From contig OY829894.1 in NCBI GenBank assembly GCA_963691905.1, positions 558,001 to 622,000 of the forward strand: a stretch of DNA of 64,000 bases, written 5' to 3'. Within the stretch, counting starts at the first letter, position 1, and every line of letters begins with the position of its first letter. The position numbers were made by a program, and so were the translations under genes. This DNA is from QGON01 sp963691905 (lineage in GTDB: Bacteria > Pseudomonadota > Gammaproteobacteria > Chromatiales > Chromatiaceae). Shown here in pieces: positions 33,808-42,694 of the stretch. Below the pieces are notes generated by a model, which searched no databases, was not told the origin of the DNA, and worked only from the letters and a program-made list of their open reading frames with translations.

Positions 33808-36800
33808 TCAGGAAGACGGATTGGTACCGACGCCTATCATATCGGTGAGTTCAGTTGCAGGCATCGGTTTACCAAAATAGTAGCCTTGTAGATAGTCACA
33901 ACCAATTTTCTTTAGGAAGTCCGCCTGAGCCTTGGTTTCAACTCCTTCAGCTACCAATTTGAGATTAAGACTTTTTGCTATGGCTACAATTGCCTCAACA
34001 AGAGAAGCATCATCCTGATTGTCAGGCAGATCAGCCACAAAAGCCCGATCAATCTTCAAAATATCAACCGGAAAGCGTTTTAAATAGCTAAGTGATGAGT
34101 AACCGGTACCAAAATCATCTATGGACAATTTGGCACCGACATTTTTGAATGACTGGAGCCAGGTAATCTCCTCTGCTGTGTCCTCTATAAGCTCACTTTC
34201 AGTAATTTCAAGGGTAATGAATTCACCGGATAGACCTGTCTCGTGCAATATCAGAGAGATGTCTTTTGCAGTCAACCCCAACTCTCTTTGTCGGCCAGAC
34301 AGGTTGAATGCGATTTCAATATCACTTAAACCAGCCTGATGCCATTCATGCACCTGCCGGCAACCGGTAAGCAGTATCCACATCCCGATTTTTCCTATCA
34401 AACCGATCTCCTCTGCGAGAGGAATAAAGGTATCAGGCGCAACAAAGCCCAGTTGTGGATGATGCCATCGCAGGAGTGCCTCAACGCTAACAATTGATTC
34501 ATTGCCAGCATCTACGACGGGTTGATAATAGAGCTCAAATTCTTCCCGCTTCAAAGCCGTTCTCAGGTCATGTTCCAGACTTTGGCGAATCCTCACCTGC
34601 TCCTGTATTTTTGCAGTAAAAAACTGGAAACGGTTGCGTCCCGTATCTTTTGCCAAGTACATCGCCATATCTGCATTCTGCAGTAGAGTGTCGGGAGTAT
34701 CAGCATCTTCTGGATAGAGGGTAATGCCAATACTCGCACCGACAAAGATTTCGCGGCTTGAAAGCTCAAACACCCTGGAGACCGTTTCAATAATTTTGCT
34801 GGCAACCTTCGCGGCATCTTCCGGTTCAGAAATGTCCTGTAGCAAAATAACGAACTCATCACCACCAAAACGCGCTACGGTATCAACCTCCCGTATGCAG
34901 GCCTTGATGCGTGTGGCAACTTTTTGCAGTAGTTCATCCCCGATTACATGCCCAAAACTATCATTAACGACTTTGAATTTATCCAGGTCGATGAACAGCA
35001 GTGCCAATCCCCACCCTTCTCGTCCAGCCGACATGATGGCTTGCGAAAGACGGTCTTGCAGAAGGGAGCGGTTGGGTAATCCGGTAAGGGCATCATAGTT
35101 TGCCTGGTAGCGAATCTGTTCCTCATTTTCCTTTCGTTGAGTGATATCGGAAAAAATAGCGACATATTCACTCACCCTGCCCTTTTCATCCTTGATGGAA
35201 GCGACGGAGAGCCATTGAGGGTAGACACTGCCGTCTTTGCGCCGATTCCAGATTTCCCCCGACCAATGGCCCTGATGCAAGACCGTCTCCCACATCTCCT
35301 GATAAAATAGCTTCTTCTGGCGCCCGGAACTGAGAATACTGGGATTCCGTCCAACCACCTCGCTCGGCTCATAACCGGTGATGCGACTGAATGCAGGATT
35401 GACAGTTTTAATTCGGTTTTCGGCATCAGTCACCATGATGCCTTCCGTCGTGGTATCAAATACCGTGGCATTCATCCTCAACAGGTCTTCGGCCCGTTTC
35501 TGTGCGGTGACGTCTTCTTTAACAGCAATAAAATGGGTTACCTCACCCTTCTCGTTACGCAGAGGTGATATCGATGCTGATTCCCAGTAGATAGATCCAT
35601 CCTTACGTTTATTATGAAAGTTACCTCGCCACTCTTTGCCGGCGGTAATGGTGTCCCACATCTCCTTGTACTCATCCGGGGACTTATCGCCACTTTTCAT
35701 TATTCTGGGGTTCTGGCCAATAGCCTCACTGGCCGTATATCCTGAAATCCGTTCAAACTTGGGATTGACATATTCTATGATCCCGTTCGTATCGGTGATG
35801 ACAACAGAAGCCGGGCTCTGTTCCAGAGCGCGGCTAAGTTTGCGAAGTTCAAGTTCGGCTTTTTTCGACTCGGTGATATCGGTGCGGACACAGACAAGGC
35901 CACCTTCGGTAGTACGATTATTACTTGCCAGGTACCAACGATGGTTATCAGGACGTTCGAGATAGAGTTCAAGTGGCATTTTATTTTCAATTTTTTCGCC
36001 ATCAAGTGTGCTTCGTTCGAATGCAATGGGAATTCTGCTCAGGAGTTCCTTCAGCAAAACTCCTTTCTGGAGTCGGTTGTCCAACCAAGGATAGAATTTC
36101 TCAAATTTATTATTGTGCAACACCAGTCGCTCATCACTATCAAACAACGCAAATGCCTCAGACAGACTTCCGACAGCATCGTGCAATCTGTTCCAGGACT
36201 GCTCTGCAACTTGGCGGGCAGTATCGAGTTTACGCAGCAGTTGCCATAGTCCCATGAGCAGGAACAGGATGATCACCGACAGCACCATACTGATCTGCCG
36301 GCTTTGACGGGTATCCTCTGCCTGATAGGTTGCGTGAATTTTGTGCAGGGTTTCAAATTGTTGAAGGCTGGGAATCGAGAGATAACGAGCCTCCAACTGT
36401 TTGAGCTGGGCAAGCCCTTTCAGATTGGCCTGCATATGAAAAACGATGTTATCCAGAGTGTTATGATGGGCTGACGGGAGGTCGTTCAGTAGTTTCAGAA
36501 CCTCTATCTGCTCAGTAATTCGATTGAGTTCAGTCTTGCTGGAGGAGAGGTTGTATCGATAGAGTTGATTGAGCAACGCCATAACCTCTTCATAGACGTC
36601 ATCACTAATTTCCTTCAGATCTTGCACAGCTACAGGTAGATAGTTGATCCCATTGCGGACAAAGGCAGCCTGCGACTTGATTCTCTCCTGTAACTGCAGC
36701 TTTTCTTCCACTGAGGCCCAATAGGTATCAATTGCATCGTCCATCCTCTTGCCTTTACTTTCATAGAAAGAGAGTTTGGGATCTTTTACCTTTTTCTCTA

Positions 36801-37041
36801 GCTTACGTAGCTGCTTGGTGGTACCCACCAATGGATCGTACTGCACCAATAGGAAAGATATGACCCGTAAGACATCCCGATCCAGACGAGCGTCGAGTTC
36901 TTTCATCTGGATCAAGAGATCCGATTGTTTGGCGTACTGATCTGTCTCCTTTACCCATAATGATGTCAGAAGGACAACTGCGGCAGCTACAATAAACAGA
37001 AACAGCAGGAAGCGTCTTGGGCCAAGGAGGTGTTGGATCAT
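33808..37041 (-). CDS. Large membrane PAS(x3)-GGDEF-EAL c-di-GMP protein
   Basis: A 1077-residue protein. A first membrane span (about 12-30), a helical periplasmic region of around 210 residues and a second span (about 250-270) precede at least three PAS domains. A GGDEF domain follows with RFGGDEF and an I-site (REVD), then an EAL domain with EALLRW, NLSGRQ, EITESEL, DDFGTGYSS, KIDRAF and EGVET. Both catalytic sets look complete. Its ATG overlaps the stop of an upstream di-heme peroxidase by 4 bp, so the two are translated together and may form one sensory unit. Confidence 0.93.
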   Translation of the reverse strand: MIQHLLGPRRFLLFLFIVAAAVVLLTSLWVKETDQYAKQSDLLIQMKELDARLDRDVLRVISFLLVQYDPLVGTTKQLRKLEKKVKDPKLSFYESKGKRMDDAIDTYWASVEEKLQLQERIKSQAAFVRNGINYLPVAVQDLKEISDDVYEEVMALLNQLYRYNLSSSKTELNRITEQIEVLKLLNDLPSAHHNTLDNIVFHMQANLKGLAQLKQLEARYLSIPSLQQFETLHKIHATYQAEDTRQSRQISMVLSVIILFLLMGLWQLLRKLDTARQVAEQSWNRLHDAVGSLSEAFALFDSDERLVLHNNKFEKFYPWLDNRLQKGVLLKELLSRIPIAFERSTLDGEKIENKMPLELYLERPDNHRWYLASNNRTTEGGLVCVRTDITESKKAELELRKLSRALEQSPASVVITDTNGIIEYVNPKFERISGYTASEAIGQNPRIMKSGDKSPDEYKEMWDTITAGKEWRGNFHNKRKDGSIYWESASISPLRNEKGEVTHFIAVKEDVTAQKRAEDLLRMNATVFDTTTEGIMVTDAENRIKTVNPAFSRITGYEPSEVVGRNPSILSSGRQKKLFYQEMWETVLHQGHWSGEIWNRRKDGSVYPQWLSVASIKDEKGRVSEYVAIFSDITQRKENEEQIRYQANYDALTGLPNRSLLQDRLSQAIMSAGREGWGLALLFIDLDKFKVVNDSFGHVIGDELLQKVATRIKACIREVDTVARFGGDEFVILLQDISEPEDAAKVASKIIETVSRVFELSSREIFVGASIGITLYPEDADTPDTLLQNADMAMYLAKDTGRNRFQFFTAKIQEQVRIRQSLEHDLRTALKREEFELYYQPVVDAGNESIVSVEALLRWHHPQLGFVAPDTFIPLAEEIGLIGKIGMWILLTGCRQVHEWHQAGLSDIEIAFNLSGRQRELGLTAKDISLILHETGLSGEFITLEITESELIEDTAEEITWLQSFKNVGAKLSIDDFGTGYSSLSYLKRFPVDILKIDRAFVADLPDNQDDASLVEAIVAIAKSLNLKLVAEGVETKAQADFLKKIGCDYLQGYYFGKPMPATELTDMIGVGTNPSS

Positions 37042-38018
37042 GGATTGAGCCTAGGGTGCTCACCGACAAGCGTGCGAAGAAAAGAGATAATGGATTTTAT
37101 GTCCTTTGTCGGAATAGCCCGGCCCAATTGATGACGTGCCATGATTCTAATTGCTTCTTCAAGTGTTTCTGTGCTGCCGTCATGAAAATAGGGGCCATTA
37201 ATGACAGCCAATCTCAGGCTGGGTACCTTGAACAGGAAACGATCCTCACTCTGTCCGGTGACATTTTGTCTTCCCAAATCAGCTTTTGTTACCGGTGTAT
37301 TCCGTACAGAAAAATAGTCACCCATAGCACCCATATATCCATACATATTTCCTCCAACGTTCATGCCTTGATGGCAGCTGGCACAACCATAATCTTTGAA
37401 CTTCAGATACCCCTCCAGCTCAGCATCATTTATGGCGTTCTCATCGCCCCGCAACCACTGGTCAAAACGCGAGTTTAATGTGACCAGAGAGCGTTCAAAC
37501 GTGGCGATAGCATCCTTGATGTTATCTTGGGTGACACCATCGGAGTAGAGGGACTGGAAAGCCTCCAGCACCTCAGGATCGCCTTTCAACTTATTGACGA
37601 CCTCCTGCCAGCTGGAACCCATCTCAAGAGGATGATTGATTGGACCGCTGACCTGTTCCTCCAGTGTTGCCGCACGGCCATCCCAGAACTGGACGAAATT
37701 AAAGGCGCTGTTGTACACCGTCGGGGCTTTGATTGCCCCGGTCTGTCCACGAATGCCGAAAGACTTGGGCAACATGTCGGTCCCGCCTGTCGCCAATCGG
37801 TGGCAATGTGCGCAACTGATGGTGTTATCGTGGGAAAGGCGGGGATCGTGGAAAAGCCTGTCGCCTAATGCCACTATTTTTGGGGCCAGATCCTGAGTCA
37901 GAGGAAGGGGCAGAATAGGCTCATCCAGCCCCACATCAGCAGCAGCTGAAGAGAGTTCAGTGAGTACAATCAGCAAGAATAAAATTATTCTTATAGAATT
38001 AATCAGATAGGTGTCCAT
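37038..38018 (-). CDS. Di-heme cytochrome c peroxidase (MauG/CCP family)
   Basis: A 326-residue exported protein with a signal peptide and two heme-binding CxxCH motifs (CAHCHR near residue 69 and CASCHQG near 212), the CCP/MauG arrangement. The family segment GIRGQTGAIKAPTVYNSAFN and the end SIISFLRTLVGEHPRL also fit. It reduces H2O2 in the periplasm with electrons from c-type cytochromes, or oxidises other substrates in MauG-like cases. Its stop overlaps the start of the GGDEF-EAL gene. Confidence 0.92.
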   Translation of the reverse strand: MDTYLINSIRIILFLLIVLTELSSAAADVGLDEPILPLPLTQDLAPKIVALGDRLFHDPRLSHDNTISCAHCHRLATGGTDMLPKSFGIRGQTGAIKAPTVYNSAFNFVQFWDGRAATLEEQVSGPINHPLEMGSSWQEVVNKLKGDPEVLEAFQSLYSDGVTQDNIKDAIATFERSLVTLNSRFDQWLRGDENAINDAELEGYLKFKDYGCASCHQGMNVGGNMYGYMGAMGDYFSVRNTPVTKADLGRQNVTGQSEDRFLFKVPSLRLAVINGPYFHDGSTETLEEAIRIMARHQLGRAIPTKDIKSIISFLRTLVGEHPRLNP

Positions 38019-38152
38019 GCTGGGTCGGCTTTAGGTCCAATTTTTAGCCTATTTTGTAACAACCTGACTGGAATTGCATCCCGTTCAAGCTGAATCTGAC
38101 CATAGGGCCTGAAGCAGCCACATATACAACCCTCACCCAGCTGGAGAGCACT

Positions 38153-39271
38153 GTGCCACTTTTTTCCCTGGATCCTTCAATAATCTATCTCAATCATGCA
38201 GCAGTAGCGCCTTGGCCACAGAAAACGGTTAAAGCCGTTGAACGTTTCTCCCAGGAAAACGGCACTGTGGGCGCCCAACACTATCCCGACTGGCTGAAAA
38301 CTGAAAATCGCCTGCGCAGGCAACTGGCAGACTTGATTAACGCTCCAACCGTAAATGATATAGCACTGCTGAAGAATACATCCGAGGCACTGTCGGTCAT
38401 CGCTTATGGTCTTGGCTGGAAACCAGGCGAAAACATCGTAAGTATAGCCCAGGAGTTCCCCTCCAACCGCATCGTCTGGGAATCACTGTCCCAGTTTGGT
38501 GTCGAACTTCGATTGTTGGATCTTGATCAGACTCAAGACCCTGAAAATGACCTCATCGCCCTGTGCGACGAGCACACGAGACTGATCCCGATAAGTTCCG
38601 TGCAGTATGCTTCTGGCTTGAAATTAAACCTCGAACAGGTGGGCAGGTTTTGCGCTGACAACGACATTCTATTTTGTGTCGATGCCATCCAAAGCCTTGG
38701 GGCTTTCCCCTTTGATGTACAGGCTTGCCATGCGGACTTTGTTGTAGCCGACGGACATAAATGGATGTTGGGACCGGAAGGAATTGCTCTTTTTTACTGC
38801 CGGGAAAACCTGCGTGATGAGCTCAAACTCAACCAATTTGGCTGGCACATGGTGAATAATGCCGGAGATTTCGACCAAGTTGGGTGGACACCAGCCTCAT
38901 CAGCAAGACGTTTTGAGTGCGGAAGTCCGAATATGCTGGGCATTCATGCCCTGCACGCCAGTCTTGAGATCATTCAGGAGACCGGCATTGAATCGATCCA
39001 GCAATCTATCACCTGGAATACCGATGCCATTGTGGCTGAGGTCAGGCGATTAGGGTTTGAACTCATTACTCCTGAGGAGAAGGAGAAACGGGCAGGCATA
39101 GTTACATTCAGGATCCCCGGTGTCGACAATGATGGACTCTATCAGAGCCTTATGCAGCAGGGGGTCGTCTGTGCTTATCGCGGAGGGGGAATTCGCTTCT
39201 CACCCCATTTCCATAATCGGCCAACAGAGATTTTGAAAGCATTCTCAATCCTTGAGTCTCAGCTACCATAA
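38153..39271 (+). CDS. Class V aminotransferase (cysteine desulfurase-like)
   Basis: A 372-residue PLP enzyme with fold type I, starting at GTG 38153. The PLP lysine is in ADGHKWMLGPEG, the active-site Asp/Gln region is FCVDAIQSLGAFP, and the C-terminal RGGGIRFSPHFHN binds substrate carboxylate. It belongs to the SufS/isopenicillin-epimerase-like group, but the cysteine expected for SufS in the C-terminal loop is not in its usual place. Its real substrate is unknown; it stands alone, divergent from the peroxidase. Confidence 0.8.
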   Translation: MPLFSLDPSIIYLNHAAVAPWPQKTVKAVERFSQENGTVGAQHYPDWLKTENRLRRQLADLINAPTVNDIALLKNTSEALSVIAYGLGWKPGENIVSIAQEFPSNRIVWESLSQFGVELRLLDLDQTQDPENDLIALCDEHTRLIPISSVQYASGLKLNLEQVGRFCADNDILFCVDAIQSLGAFPFDVQACHADFVVADGHKWMLGPEGIALFYCRENLRDELKLNQFGWHMVNNAGDFDQVGWTPASSARRFECGSPNMLGIHALHASLEIIQETGIESIQQSITWNTDAIVAEVRRLGFELITPEEKEKRAGIVTFRIPGVDNDGLYQSLMQQGVVCAYRGGGIRFSPHFHNRPTEILKAFSILESQLP

Positions 39272-39503
39272 GCAGTGTGCTCTCACCAGGACCAAGTGCC
39301 AAATTGATCACTTGCAGATTATATTATTAATAACCGCTAATTTAATGATATGGATCAACCAAACCTTTTTGTACACTGCCTATATTGATAGAGGGTTCTT
39401 TGAATCTTAAGTAGGTGCCTTCGGTCTTGGCAAAAGGAAATCCATCCAGGACCGACAGCTGATTTTTCAGCCGTGTCATTATCTTTAAAGGAGATTACAC
39501 ATC

Positions 39504-39827
39504 ATGAAAAAAACTCTGCGTTTTGCTGCTGCTGCCGTTATCGCTGGAAGCGCCTTGCTGGCGACCTCATCCGCACAGGCATTCTGGGGACCATTCGACT
39601 GGTTTGATAATGATGACTACTATGGTGGTCCTTGGGGCGGTGGTCCTTGGGGTGGTTATCCAGGCTATGGTGGGTATCCGGGTTATGGCTATGGCGGGTA
39701 TCCGGGTCATGGCTATGGTGGCTATCCGGGTTATGGCTATGGCGGATATCCGGGTTATGGTTATGGTGGCTATCCATATGCCGCTCCAGTCGCGCCAGCT
39801 CCCGCTGCACCGGCCGTTGCTGAATAA
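39504..39827 (+). CDS. Sulfur globule protein (CV1/CV2-like)
   Basis: A 107-residue exported protein. A signal peptide ends SSAQA, followed by FWGPFDWFD and tandem Gly/Tyr/Pro repeats (GYGGYPGYGYGGYPG and so on), closing with an Ala/Pro tail. Allochromatium sulfur globule proteins have the same build: signal peptide, AFWGPF start and Gly/Tyr repeats. They coat periplasmic sulfur globules made during sulfide or thiosulfate oxidation. A GGAG site precedes the ATG and a terminator follows, so it is an independent unit. The repeats make its length likely to vary between strains. Confidence 0.88.
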   Translation: MKKTLRFAAAAVIAGSALLATSSAQAFWGPFDWFDNDDYYGGPWGGGPWGGYPGYGGYPGYGYGGYPGHGYGGYPGYGYGGYPGYGYGGYPYAAPVAPAPAAPAVAE

Positions 39828-39848
39828 CCGATCATACTTTACCTAAAG

Positions 39849-39877
39849 AAAACCCCGTCGGGACAGGTGGGGTTTTT
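39849..39877 (+). terminator. Terminator after the sulfur globule protein gene
   Basis: AAAACCCC and GGGGTTTTT separated by 12 bases, 21 bp after the stop. A GC stem plus T-run. Confidence 0.85.
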
Positions 39878-39938
39878 GTTTGTCCGATAGCCTTCTCCTG
39901 CTATTCTCCAGACAACTCACACTTTCTATTTCGGGATC

Positions 39939-40946
39939 ATGCAGGATACACACATTACGCTGGCACACGGCAACGGCGGCCGTTTTATGCGGGAGCTGAT
40001 CGAAGAGATCTTCTCCCGCCATCTCAAGAATCCCACGCTCGATATTCAGGCGGATGCAGTTCGGCTGGATCTGCATGATCAGGGGGATCTGTTCTTTACA
40101 ACTGATGGATTCACCGTCCAACCGCTGGAGTTTCCCGGAGGCAACATCGGCTCACTGGCGGTGCATGGCACGACCAACGACCTGGCAGTTGCCGGTGCGA
40201 TTCCTCGTTACCTCAGTCTGAATGCCTTCATCGAAGAGGGTTTTGAGGTTGAGAGGCTTGATCGTATTGTCAGAAGCATTGCAGAGACCGCAAACGCAAT
40301 TGATGTACAGGTTGCAGCAGGCGACACCAAGGTATTGAGGCGGGGTGAAGGCGGTGGCATCTACCTGGCAACGACCGGTATCGGTATCAGACAGAAAGGG
40401 CTGCAATTGGGACTTGACCGTATCCGGGCCGGCGACCGATTGCTTGTCAGCGGGCCTGTTGGGGATCACGGTATCGCCGTGATGTTGGCTCGCGAGCAAT
40501 TTGGTCTGCGGGGGGATCTTCGTTCAGATGCCGCCAGCGTGTTACGCCTGACACAGGCGCTCACCCCTCTGCCTGGTCTCCACTTCATGCGTGACCCGAC
40601 TCGGGGAGGCCTGGCGACAGTGGGACACGAGATCTGTCACGCCACCGGCCTGCAGATCCGCCTCCAACAGTCGGAAATCCCTATTCAGGATCCTGTCAAC
40701 TCGGTGTGTGAAATGCTCGGCTATGATCCGCTCTATCTTGCTTGTGAGGGGCGGGTTGTGGCCGTGGTTTCGGAAGATCAGGCGGAAGCGGCATTGCAGG
40801 CCTGGCGTAACCTGCCTGAGGGGGCATCTGCCGCCATCATCGGAACGGTGAACAGGGATGACCCATATTTGATCATGGAGACACCCCTCGGTGGCGCCCG
40901 TATCCTCGAAGAGTTGGAAGACGATCCCCTGCCCCGGATTTGTTAG
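39939..40946 (+). CDS. hypE: [NiFe] hydrogenase maturation protein HypE
   Basis: A 335-residue ATP-dependent enzyme that turns a C-terminal thiocarboxamide into thiocyanate, the source of the Fe-CN ligands of [NiFe] hydrogenases. It starts ITLAHGNGGRFMRELI, has FTTDGFTVQPLEFPGGNIG and GDTKVL, and ends in the essential PRIC. No other hyp gene lies in the window, so its partner HypF and the hydrogenase must be encoded elsewhere. It may be a displaced member of the hyp cluster. Confidence 0.95.
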   Translation: MQDTHITLAHGNGGRFMRELIEEIFSRHLKNPTLDIQADAVRLDLHDQGDLFFTTDGFTVQPLEFPGGNIGSLAVHGTTNDLAVAGAIPRYLSLNAFIEEGFEVERLDRIVRSIAETANAIDVQVAAGDTKVLRRGEGGGIYLATTGIGIRQKGLQLGLDRIRAGDRLLVSGPVGDHGIAVMLAREQFGLRGDLRSDAASVLRLTQALTPLPGLHFMRDPTRGGLATVGHEICHATGLQIRLQQSEIPIQDPVNSVCEMLGYDPLYLACEGRVVAVVSEDQAEAALQAWRNLPEGASAAIIGTVNRDDPYLIMETPLGGARILEELEDDPLPRIC

Positions 40947-41008
40947 GGTCTGTTAACCCTATTAAATTGTAGGAGCAACGCTTCGCAGCAAGCAGCGGGG
41001 AATCGAAC

Positions 41009-41995
41009 CTAACGCAGCTGGAGATTGTTGGCAAAGCCGGTAATCCGCGCCAGTGTTTCAGCGGCTCCGGCGCCCAGACGCTCGGCAAACCGGTCCCATA
41101 CATCCTCTTCCAGCGTGAAATCGACAATCTCCTTGGCACCGATTATCTCTCTGGCAACATAACTGCTGCTGCCGAAATCGTCCACCAATCCCATTTTCAG
41201 GGCTTCTTCCCCACTCCAGAAGAGTCCGCTGAATATCTCGGGGTATTCAGTGACTTTGAGGCGCTCTCCCCTTCCCTCACGAACGCTATTGATGAATTGG
41301 ACGTGCAACTGGTCCAGTAAGCGCTGAATATGCGCCTTATCAGAGTCACCCACAGGTGAGAATGGATCCATGATGCCTTTGTTTTCGCCAGCGGTCATCA
41401 AGCGGCGCTCGATGCCCAACCCCTGCATCACATCAACGAAGCCAAATCCGTTCATCAACACACCGATGGAGCCGACCAGACTGCCTTTGTCTGCATAGAT
41501 CTCATCCGCAGCGGCAGCGATGTAGTAACCGCCTGAGGCGCAGATATCCACGATTACCGCATAGACTTTGATTTTGGGGTTCTCTTTTCTCAGTCGGGTA
41601 ATCTCATCGTAAATATATCGCGACTGAACCGGACTGCCGCCCGGTGTATTCATGCGCAGGATGACGCCCTTGGTCTTCTCGTCCTCGAAGGCATTTCGCA
41701 GGCCGGTCACGACTTTGTCGGCACTTGCTTTGGTGTCAGGGGCAATAACGCCGCTGATTTCGACCAATGCTGTGTACTCTGTAGCAGTTGAAACACCTTT
41801 GCCCAAGTCATCGTTCCACAACACTGCCAAAAGTACGAAGAGATATAGAAAGGTCAGGCTTTTAAAAAAAATGCCCCATCGCCGGCTGCGACGACTTTCT
41901 GCAATAGAGCCCAACACAACCTTATCTACCAGTTCCCTTTCCCAATCACTGGGAATGGATTGAGAACGCGGCTTGCCATTATTTATATCTGACAT
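41009..41995 (-). CDS. sppA: Signal peptide peptidase SppA-like S49 protease
   Basis: A 328-residue membrane-anchored serine protease with one N-terminal span (about 47-64). The catalytic serine region is DKGSLVGSIGVLMNGFGF, and the domain has VILRMNTPGGSPVQSRYIYDEI and CASGGYYIAAAADEIYAD. It is short (single S49 domain), like the 36-kDa type rather than the double-domain E. coli enzyme. It degrades cleaved signal peptides in the inner membrane. The rne-rluC-HAD-sppA order occurs in related genomes. Confidence 0.88.
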   Translation of the reverse strand: MSDINNGKPRSQSIPSDWERELVDKVVLGSIAESRRSRRWGIFFKSLTFLYLFVLLAVLWNDDLGKGVSTATEYTALVEISGVIAPDTKASADKVVTGLRNAFEDEKTKGVILRMNTPGGSPVQSRYIYDEITRLRKENPKIKVYAVIVDICASGGYYIAAAADEIYADKGSLVGSIGVLMNGFGFVDVMQGLGIERRLMTAGENKGIMDPFSPVGDSDKAHIQRLLDQLHVQFINSVREGRGERLKVTEYPEIFSGLFWSGEEALKMGLVDDFGSSSYVAREIIGAKEIVDFTLEEDVWDRFAERLGAGAAETLARITGFANNLQLR

Positions 41996-42031
41996 GAATA
42001 AACCTTAATAATATATTGTATTTAAAGTAAA

Positions 42032-42694
42032 TTACTTATTTTTAATCTGCGATTCCAACCACTCTGGGATGGCGGAAACGGCGTGCAGACAATCCAGTGG
42101 GTTGTGTCGGAGAAGACGCTCCTGACTATGGACGCCATAGGTTACCCCAAGAGAATGAGTACCGGCATTGCTTGCCATTTCCAGATCATACTCGGTATCA
42201 CCAATCATCAAGGCCTCGTGAGGCTCAACGCCGAGCCTATCGAGGATCTGTTCCAGCATCTCAGGATGGGGCTTGGAAAAAGTTTCATCAGCACAACGGG
42301 TTATATGGAAATACTCTCCTAACGCCGTAGATTCCAGAACCTGATCCAACCCCTGTCGGCCCTTACCCGTCGCCACTGCCAGCAGATAATCCTGCTGCGC
42401 CAGGGTTTCGATGACTTCTCGCGCCCCGTCGAACAGGCTGGATGGCGTTTCATTGCCGCCGAGGAAATGGTAACGATATCGGGTAACGACATTGTGGTGC
42501 AGTTCATCATCCGCGCCTGGAAACAGGGTATCTATGGCCTCTCTCAGACCCAAACCGATAATATTACGTATTGCATCATTACTCGGGCAGTCCAATCCAA
42601 GATCGTCTACAGCAGCCCGTACGCAGTCCACGATACGCGCCTCTGAGTCCATCAAAGTTCCATCCCAATCAAATATTAACAGCTTAAACTTCAT
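42032..42694 (-). CDS. HAD-family phosphatase (phosphoglycolate phosphatase-like)
   Basis: A 220-residue HAD hydrolase with motif I DWDGTLMDSEAR (nucleophile Asp), motif II VATGKGR and the metal-binding motif III/IV region MIGDTEYDLEMASNAG. It follows rluC with a 4-bp overlap. Gph-like proteins hydrolyse 2-phosphoglycolate, but the group also covers other sugar phosphatases, so the substrate is uncertain. Confidence 0.88.
   Translation of the reverse strand: MKFKLLIFDWDGTLMDSEARIVDCVRAAVDDLGLDCPSNDAIRNIIGLGLREAIDTLFPGADDELHHNVVTRYRYHFLGGNETPSSLFDGAREVIETLAQQDYLLAVATGKGRQGLDQVLESTALGEYFHITRCADETFSKPHPEMLEQILDRLGVEPHEALMIGDTEYDLEMASNAGTHSLGVTYGVHSQERLLRHNPLDCLHAVSAIPEWLESQIKNK

Noticed and set aside
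39620..39790. Tandem repeats that might suggest a CRISPR or satellite
   Set aside because: The repeats are in frame and encode the Gly/Tyr/Pro units of the sulfur globule protein.
40991..41010. GGGAATCGAACCT, which on the minus strand looks like a tRNA T-loop
   Set aside because: No acceptor, D or anticodon arms can be built around it, and it lies at the 3' end of sppA. It is a chance match or part of a REP-like sequence.
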